A program made the position numbers and the translations under genes. A stretch of 64,000 nucleotides of DNA, taken from contig JAPTOF010000021.1 in assembly GCA_028554755.1 (NCBI GenBank), positions 4,389,501-4,453,500 of the forward strand, given 5' to 3'. A model generated the notes under the pieces. That model was given only the letters and a program-made list of their open reading frames with translations. It did not search any database and had not been told where the DNA came from. This document shows positions 56,867-64,000 of the stretch, piece by piece; position 1 is the stretch's first letter; every line of letters starts with the position of its first letter. The DNA is from Cordia subcordata. Lineage: Eukaryota > Streptophyta > Magnoliopsida > Boraginales > Cordiaceae.

Positions 56867-59800
56867 ATGACAGAAGCAACAACATCCAAAGAAATAGAAA
56901 ACATCGAATCAAAAGCAACAACATCTAAAGAAATAGAAAACATCGAATTCGAAGGCATGATTCTCTTTCTACAAAAATTTAACTGGATTTATGTATGTGC
57001 TTATATCTTTCCATTAGGTATGATCGTATTATGAATGCATATAGCTGATTGTTCAAATATATAATACCTAGAATTACATGTAATTTAACTACATTTTTAC
57101 TGATTATGAGTTATGAACAAGAATATATAAATATGATGAAGCTTTTCATGAACAAACAGAGATTGAATAGTGAATAACCAATTCAGGTACTTTCAACCAA
57201 TTTCAATTATAGATAGATAATTTGATCAATTACTAGTTTTAAATGAACAAATAGCTTATCAGTACTGAATAAACAGTATTTTCTTTTATAGTTTTCAAAT
57301 ATTGTGAAAGTTTGTAAATTCTACTAAACAAGCAACTTATGAGCTATGAACAAACATAGTTTTCATACTGAACAAAACTTTATTGTTGTTTCAAAAAATT
57401 TTGCTTATGAATAGATATTGTGATAGTTTGTGAATTTTACTGAACAAATAGCTTATTGGTACTGAATAAGTAGTGTTTTTACATTGAACAAACATCTTTG
57501 ACTATTTGCGCATTTATAGTTCTCAAATATTGTGAAAGTTTGTAAATTTTACTGAACAAACAATTTATGAGCTATGAACAAACATAGTTTTCATACTGAA
57601 CAAACATTTATTATTATTTCAAAAATTTTACTGTTTGAATTTTATTGAACAAATAGCTTATCAGTACTTAAAAAATAGTATTTTTATATTGAATAAACAC
57701 CTTTCACTGTTTCAACAAATAGGGGACACCAATGATTTAAACATTATGGAAGCTGAAACATTAGATTTAATGGGCAAAAAGATGTCTAGTAAGGAAGATG
57801 CATTCCAAATGTACAATGATTACACATAAACGATAGGATTTGGTGTGAGAAAAAGAAAGAAAAGATACAAGAAAAACACTAAAATCATGTTGCAAAGAGA
57901 ATTTTGCTACAACAAAAGTGGAGAGAAGGACAAAAGGCACATTGCAGAAAGAGCTTTCACTAAGATAGATGTTAGGACAAATTGGAACGCAAAATTAGAT
58001 TCAAGATTGGAGACGATGGTACTTGGGAAGTAGTGAAGCACGAAATGATACATAACCATAAAATGACCAGCCCTGGCAAGAGATATATGATAACATCACA
58101 TGGACAACTAAAAAAAAAACATTGAGATCTTTAAAAACATAAAGAAAGTTGGGGTAAAAGTGGCTGATGGGTTTAGGGCAATGGCAAATAAGGTTGGAGG
58201 AATTCATAGATTGCCATACACAAAGAAAGACGTCTATAATGCCATAGCAATGCATAATAGAAAGTATTTAGAAGGCGGTCATTGCAAAACTTTGATTACA
58301 ATATTCTCCAATAGAATGAAAAGTGAAGATGATTTTTTTTATGATTTTGAAATGGACGAATAAAGAACAATGACAAGTTTCTTTTTCAGAGACTCTAGGA
58401 TGAAATATGATTACTCATTATTCGGAGATTTGTATGTGTTTGACACAACTTACCGAATAAACAAGTATGGAATGATTTATACACCATTTGTGGGAATAAA
58501 CAACCATAGTTTCAATATGATGTTTGGCATTGGATTTTTGGCAAATGAGAAGGAAGAATATTTCATTTGGCTTTTTCAAAAGTTCCTCAATTCCACGGGA
58601 GGAAAACAATCAGCATGCATAATGACAGATCGAGCTTTTTCCATGGTTGGAGCAATACAACGAATCTTCCCCCAAACTTATCATAGGCTTTGCCTTTGGC
58701 ACATTAGAGAAAATTCAAAGAAGCACACAAACTGCTTGAGAATCAAGGATCGATTTGTGGATCAATTTGATTACGTGCTGAAGAATTATGAAAGCATTGT
58801 TGAATTTGAGTATCGTTGGCAAAAGTAAGTATCATATTTAATTTTTATGTCATTTCTTCATCTGACAGATATATACCTAACATACATAAAACCATTGAAC
58901 AAACAGATGTAACACTGAACAAACGATTACTAGACACTAAACAAAGAGATTTTCTGGTTGCATCTACAGGTTAATGATAGACTACAATTATGCAGACAAT
59001 AGTTGGCTTGAAACTCTTTATAGCAAGAAACAAAAGTGGTGTCCTGCCTATTCCAAGCACGTCTTCTCCAATAGTGCACTTTCATTGCAAAGGAGCGAGA
59101 GCACAAATAATGCATTGTCAAAAAATAGTATCTTCTTCTACTTTGTGTGATTTCTATAACATGTTTTGCCAAGTCATATCTAAATGGAGAGAAAATGAGA
59201 AAATGGAGGATTTTAGATGCTTCAATGGCTTTCCGGAGATTGCATTGCAAGACGTCAAATTGCTTGAACATGTCGTAAAGGTATATACATTAAAAATGTA
59301 CCGGTGATTTTAGGGTCAATTCATTCAAGGAACTGCATACAACTATAGGCCTACAGTTGTGGATCCATTAAACGAGACATATGAGCTTTGGAGAGGCACG
59401 ACAGACTTATTCAGGCATAGAGTAGTTTACAACAATGTCACTTTACACATTAATTGCACTTGTCAGAAGTTTGAATAAATGGGGATGTTATGCAAACATA
59501 ACCTTAGGATTTTGTACATGAGATGCATAGAAACAATCCCAGATACATATATTTTGAAAGGGTGAACAAAAGATGTCTAGTGTTCTAAAAACAAAAAAGA
59601 TGAGACAACACTTCCATAAGCAGTATAAGTAGCAGAAATTCAACAACTTCTTGTCTCGTATAGAAGCTGCAAATAAAGAGAAAGTTTGACATGCTGATAG
59701 ATTCAAATGGAGACAATCAGAAAACTAGGCAAATATGTGATAATCAATTTCAAATAATGACAAGCTTAGTTGAAGAAACAATTAGATCCATAAAACTACA

Positions 59801-59873
59801 AATAACAAACAGTAATGAAGATTCTATTACCTCCACCATACGAGATCCAAACATTTCTAGAAAGAAAGGATAG
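56867..59873 (+). pseudogene. FAR1/FHY3-type Mutator-like transposase (main exons)
   Basis: Proposed exons are 56867-57017 (starts MTEATTSKEIEN), 57723-58824 and from 58970 on, with GT/AG introns whose phases fit (phase 1, phase 2). Exon 2 has the FAR1 DNA-binding part (SSKEDAFQMYNDYT-stop-TIGFGVR, then FCYNKSGEKDKRH) and the MULE transposase core LYVFDTTYRINKYGMIYTPF (Asp codon 58442), ACIMTDRAFSMV (Asp codon 58628) and LCLWHI. Exon 3 gives NYADNSWLETLYSKKQKW and RSESTNNAL, shifts frame near 59110-59130 to FRCFNGFPEIAL, and reaches the SWIM finger CTC...CKH (59455-59499), with a stop inside it. A tail frame IMTSLVEETIRSIKLQ lies at 59691-59873. Such proteins catalyse transposition or, when domesticated, act as transcription factors; here several stops argue for a dead transposase. 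Confidence 0.82.
57018..57722 (+). repeat. Motif-seeded intron 1 of the transposase (ACTGAACAAA repeats)
   Basis: The intron consists largely of diverged copies of a unit like ACTGAACAAATAGCTTAT plus GGTACTGAATAAGTAGT. Clear copies of TGAACAAA-type cores occur near 57113, 57153, 57246, 57353, 57379, 57450, 57487, 57553, 57576, 57599 and 57649. The same word recurs in the second intron (58895-58950), around 60000-60035, at 61665-61735, and inside Ulp1-gene introns near 63168-63245. Confidence 0.75.
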
Positions 59874-60047
59874 AGAAATGAGAGGAAGAAGAGCATATCC
59901 AAGAAGAAATGCAACCAAGTAAGAGCAAGAATACAAAGACAACAAATCTCAATTAGTCAACGAAAATGGAACAAAGGTAAAAACTTTACAATATATTTAT
60001 TGAACAAATAATGTATGGCTACTGAACAAATACTTACAAATTACTAA

Positions 60048-61160
60048 GGGCTCATTTGGTACCGTTGCTGTTTTTGATTTTCTGTTTTTGTTGATCAAAA
60101 TTTGAAAACCAGTTCGTTTGTTTCTGTTTTTGTTTTTTGGAAAAACAAAAACCAACAACCTATTTTTGGAACTTTGATAGACAAGAAAAAGTGGTTTTCT
60201 TAGGTTGTGGCAACAGGTTTTCAAAACTTTTATTCACTTTGTACTAGATACCTTTTAAAAAAATATTTTCAAAATTAATTTGAACTCATTAATTTCTTTG
60301 AAAAATAATTATTAAAATTAAAATTATTTAAAAATATTTTTAAAAATTTTATTTTAAAAATAAATTTTAAAAATTTTTATTTTAAAAATAAATTTTAAAA
60401 ATTTTTATTTTAAAAATAAAATTAATTTTATAAAAAAATTTTAGAAATAATTAAAATATTTTGAAAAAATAATTTAATAAACGAAAATATTTTGAAAAAT
60501 ATTTTTAATAAATTAAAAAATATTTTGAAAATAATTTTAATTTATTAACATTTTTAAAAAAATTCACAAATTAAAAACAATTTTAATAAATTAAAAATAC
60601 ATTTACAAATTAATTTGATAAATTAAATTTATTTTTAAAAAATATTTTAATAAATTATAATTAGTTTAGAAAATTAAAACATTTTAAGAGTTAAAATTTA
60701 ATTTATTTTTAAAAATAATTATTTTTATAAATATTTTTAAAAAATAAATTTATTATTTTTAGAAACATTCTAAGAAATAAATAATAAATTAATAAATTAA
60801 AATTCTAAAAATTTAAAAATTAAAAATAAAATATGTTCTCAAAATAATTAAATTTATTTTTTGAAATTATAATCTTAAAGAAAATAAATCAATTTTATAA
60901 TATTCTCATTGCTTTTTTACAAAATATTCTCAAGTATTTTCGTTTGTTCTATTTAACATAAAATACTAAAATGAAAAATAAGAGACAAGAATAGTTTGTA
61001 AACTATGGACAACCAAACATGTTTTTGGTTTTTTGTTTATAGATTTTATAATTTAACCAAACGCGTTTATAGTTTCTGTTTTTTATTGTTGTTGGCAATT
61101 TTTTGTTTATGATTCTGGTTTTTGTTTTTAAAATTTTTGACAGTGTTACCAAACGAGCCC
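60048..61160. mobile_element. PIF/Tourist-like element, 1.1 kb, extremely A/T-rich core
   Basis: Ends are GGGCTCATTTGGTACC and the inverse of GGGCTCGTTTGGTAACACTG, flanked by TAA on both sides (60045-60047 and 61161-61163), the usual 3-bp duplication of PIF/Harbinger or Tourist elements. Subterminal TTTTTGTTTTT-rich arms are also inverted. The centre (about 60240-60930) is nearly pure A/T in AAATTTT words. No transposase. It lies within motif-seeded sequence between exons of the Mutator-type transposase. Confidence 0.8.
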
Positions 61161-61194
61161 TAAACAAACATCACTTCGTGAACTGGTACTAATA

Positions 61195-61412
61195 AAATAA
61201 TATTTTCTCTCCATTTCAAGTAATAGAAACTCTACAAAAGGTTGACAAACAAATTTTCTTGCATGGGAATACAATTGATCCATGTCTTGCCATTCAAGAT
61301 CATTGTTATTCATCAAAATTGCAGATAATAGAAAATATAGATACAAATAGTCTATTGATTGCAAATCCAAGCATACAACAGAATGTTATCGAGAAAATTT
61401 TTTTTCTTTGAG
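61195..61412 (+). pseudogene. Possible terminal exon of the Mutator-type transposase
   Basis: After the tract TTTTCTCTCCATTTCAAG, a plus-strand frame runs FQVIETLQKVDKQIFLHGN, DPCLAIQDHCYSSKLQII and NPSIQQNVIEKIFFL to TGA. Composition and hydrophilic character differ from the surrounding repeats. Its link to the transposase is inferred from position and strand only. Confidence 0.35.
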
Positions 61413-62473
61413 TTTATGATTATTTTACTATCTTGTACACTTTTTTAATAATGTTCCAACTATTTTTATGTCACTCATTTTTTTCTTTATATTTGAATTC
61501 AATGAGTTACCTCTTTCTTCGAAGCTAAGTTTGATATAAAACCTTCCTTAATGGTTTATTACAGTTTACTATCTCCATCTTTCAATTTCTTCCCCTTTCT
61601 TCTCTTAGAATCATCTTTATCCTTAACTTTTTTTTTGTCAGGAACCTACTTCTCCTCCTTCATTCTACTGAACAAACAATAATAGACTATTGAACAAATA
61701 ATAATAGGCTACTGAATAAATAATAATAGGAAATTTTTTCATTTCACTTTATGATTCTTTTAGAAAATTATATATCAATAATTAGTCAAATTTGATAAAC
61801 AATATTTTTCAGTGCCTTTGCACAATTTGTTCACTGGATTACTACTATTTATTTAGAGACTTATTACTTAATGTTCATTGGATTATAACTATTTGTCCAG
61901 TAATATGGTCTTTTAAACATTGTCTCCTTGTCCAGTAATTTATTATTTTCTGTTCAGTAGCTTACAACTGTTTGTCTAGTGATTATTTTTCCAAAAGTAG
62001 CGCATCTCTTTTACTTCTTATTTGGTAAGTATTATTACTTAAAAATTTACTAAAGAATAAAGATTAGATGATTTCTATTGCATTCGATATAAGCATCACA
62101 TAATAAAATAACAAATCAAAAACAATAACCAAATAGACTACACCAACAAACTGAATAAACATGCATACTTCACTGAACAAATATCAAATCTGTACTGAAC
62201 CTACTATACCAAACCATTGTACTAAAACATCCATAATAAACCACAATCATAACCATTTACACTTCCAACCATTTGTCCTTGAATATATCAACATCAAAAT
62301 TCAACTCCCTCAAATTTGCTAGCAGTAACAAAATCAAATCCAATAACATGTTAGAAAATCCCATCACATAAGAATCTTTTTCAATTCTTTCTAGCTTTCC
62401 CTCCTCCTCTTCCTTGACCTCTTCCTTGAGCTACTTCACTTATAGTGCTTGTCTTTGTCTTTGTACCTTTTTT
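61413..62473. other. Spacer between convergent Mutator-element genes
   Basis: T-rich sequence. Copies of the TGAACAAA motif occur at 61665-61735 on the plus strand, while at 61800-61980 the motif appears inverted (TTTGTTCACTGG, CTGTTCAGTAGC, TGTCCAGTAA). No coding region was recognised. Confidence 0.5.
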
Positions 62474-64000
62474 CTACCTCTCTTCTTCTTCTTCTTCTTC
62501 AGCTCTTTTACATTTCTTCTCTCTTTCTTCTTCCCCATGAAAATCACCAAGTAAAGAGAAATGACTTGCACCAAGTTCTTCCGCCATAGTACGAACAACA
62601 TTCTCATCATGCATCAAAAATTCCAAAGCTATTATTCCTGTGAAGTCCTCCATAGTCTTAAAAAAGAATAACAAGATGTAAAAATAACATTCTAACATAC
62701 CAAAAACTGTAAACTTAAATAACTTTACCTCTGTGAACGGGTTCCAGTGTTTCACTTCACCCCTGTACGTTTCCATATGCTTCATTGCGTAAACACCATA
62801 ATCAACCCGATTATCCAAGTTCTGTCAAGGCATTTTTACTAGATTTGGAACATAATATATAACTCTTTCACTTTTAGGATGCTTCCAACTTAACAAATAC
62901 CTTGACAATGCTTTCTTCTACAATTCATTTCAACATATACAAAAACTACGAACAAATACCAAAAGTAATATCAATAAAAATGTAGTTATGAACTAAATAA
63001 CTATTTTCTTATAGCAATCTCAATATATTTTGCACAATAATGAGCGTCATGTGATGCTATATTATCTAAAACTTGTAGCTTCTTATCTCTCAAATTGGCT
63101 ACAACATAATGTTCATTATACCACAATTGAATGAATACCTGCAATGACAAAAATTAAGATGTCAATAGCTGAACAAATAATTTTAACACACTGAACAAAG
63201 AATTCTCTAATTTAATGGACAAAGAGTTTTAAAACACTGAACAAACATACTATACAAAATGTAATAACTTACGAAATCGACTTTACTCATCTAGATCTAT
63301 TGGCACATATTCAGCTCACAATCAACTGCCTCTATAAATTTATAATAATAAACATCCTTACCCCAATTCAGATTTGGATTTTTTTTAAAACCGTAGACTT
63401 CAAAAAACAAAAGAAATCTATTGTCAACAATATCATCAACAAATGAAAAAAAAAAGCTTATTAACAAATAATATTGAATATCAATACTCACAACAATATC
63501 ATATGATATAAAAAAGCACTTTGAACTTGAAGGATTTGCGACCCTTTCCTTCATATTAAGCAAATGACACCATGCACCTAAAACACTTTATGTCACAAAT
63601 TCATTAGGATTGAGTGACACAAAGTCTTTCCTTATTAGAATATAACACATATCAGCTCCTAGAGCAAACAATACTTGCCTACAAAATGAAAATAATACAA
63701 GTTTAGAAAACTGTTGAACCTAAAAAAATTAACTGAAAATAAAAAATGTAACAAAATTCTCACTCTCTTTCATAATTCTTCCTTTCATTTATAGGATTAT
63801 ACAATGCATAATCAAGAACGGAGATATTATGGCTGTTGAACTTTACAGGATTTCTATTATATTTTGAAAAAAATGGAGAACTCAAGTTTCCAGGAACCTG
63901 AACAACTTTCTTTGATCTCCTCTCCAACTCTTCTTTTCTGCACCCAACTCCTTCTCTTCATTCCTCATACATATTATAAAAATTGGATCAACAAATACCC
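62474..64000 (-). pseudogene. Ulp1-like cysteine peptidase carried by the Mutator-like element (partial)
   Basis: Minus-strand exons inferred from splice signals: beyond 64000 to 63764 (ELERRSKKVVQVPGNLSSPF), 63678-63492 (ALGADMCYILIRKD, stop, VLGAWCHLLNMKER), a damaged exon near 63420-63290, 63138 to about 63015 (WYNEHYVVANLRDKKLQVLDN), 62917-62729 (LVKMP-stop-QNLDNRVDYGVYAMKHMETY) and 62656-62474 (MEDFTGIIALEFLMHDEN, acidic end). Ulp1-family peptidases cleave SUMO-like modifiers using a His-Asp-Cys triad. The His (63109-63111) and Asp (63064-63066) are present, but the Cys expected in D-C-G-V is Tyr (62798-62800), and a Trp codon is TGA (62825-62827). The gene is therefore inactive. Its 5' end is outside the window. 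Confidence 0.82.

Noticed and set aside
1..64000. CRISPR arrays, bacterial operons, rRNA or tRNA genes
   Set aside because: No regularly spaced direct repeats, Shine-Dalgarno-linked gene series or intact tRNA cloverleaf were seen. The tRNA-like boxes belong to SINEs.

Overview
The window is AT-rich plant nuclear DNA, almost certainly from a eudicot. It holds one intact host gene, a BEL1-like homeodomain transcription factor of the BLH1 type with three coding introns, inside a dense, nested landscape of transposable elements. TA microsatellites, LTR retrotransposons of both superfamilies, a plant L1-type LINE, tRNA-derived SINEs, MITEs and Mutator-like elements all point to a plant. No rRNA, tRNA, CRISPR or bacterial-style operon was seen.

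Layout. 1-11.6 kb is AT-rich and gene-free, with one hAT-like non-autonomous element (5060-5812), a 0.23-kb tandem duplication (6932-7385) and two copies of a diverged repeat. 11.6-16.3 kb is the BLH1 locus: a CT-rich leader with a 22-codon upstream ORF and probable leader introns, then four coding exons encoding 707 aa with SKY, BELL, homeodomain and ZIBEL motifs. 17.88-24.93 kb is Ty1-copia element A (minus strand, about 1-kb LTRs, 5-bp TSD) inside a TA microsatellite. A short Helitron-like element follows at 24.95-25.29 kb. 26.3-34.9 kb is an L1-type LINE on the minus strand, split by a chromodomain Ty3-gypsy element B (27987-33672). 36.2-42.2 kb is copia element C (plus strand, 204-bp LTRs), interrupted by a Mutator-type element with 9-bp TSD and by a hAT-like MITE. 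Two SINEs lie at 42.4-43.8 kb.

45.7-55.3 kb is copia element D (minus strand, SIRE/Maximus-like). It is the least decayed element and carries an additional sense-strand ORF between RNase H and the 3' LTR. That ORF has a leader-like upstream stretch. GC-rich palindromes (core GGTCGACC) occur both in the LTRs and just upstream of that ORF. 55.8-64 kb contains a palindromic MITE and then a large Mutator-like region: a FAR1/FHY3-type transposase on the plus strand converges on a multi-exon Ulp1-like cysteine peptidase on the minus strand, which runs off the window end. Introns and spacers of both genes are seeded with a short motif close to ACTGAACAAA. A 1.1-kb PIF/Tourist-like element lies in one of these tracts.

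Functionally, only BLH1 looks like an intact host gene. The transposon genes are broken by stops and frameshifts, many of them C-to-T type changes. The most interesting structures are element D with its third ORF and shared palindrome module, and the Mutator-like region with its peptidase and motif-seeded introns. All calls come from reading the sequence; no database search was run.
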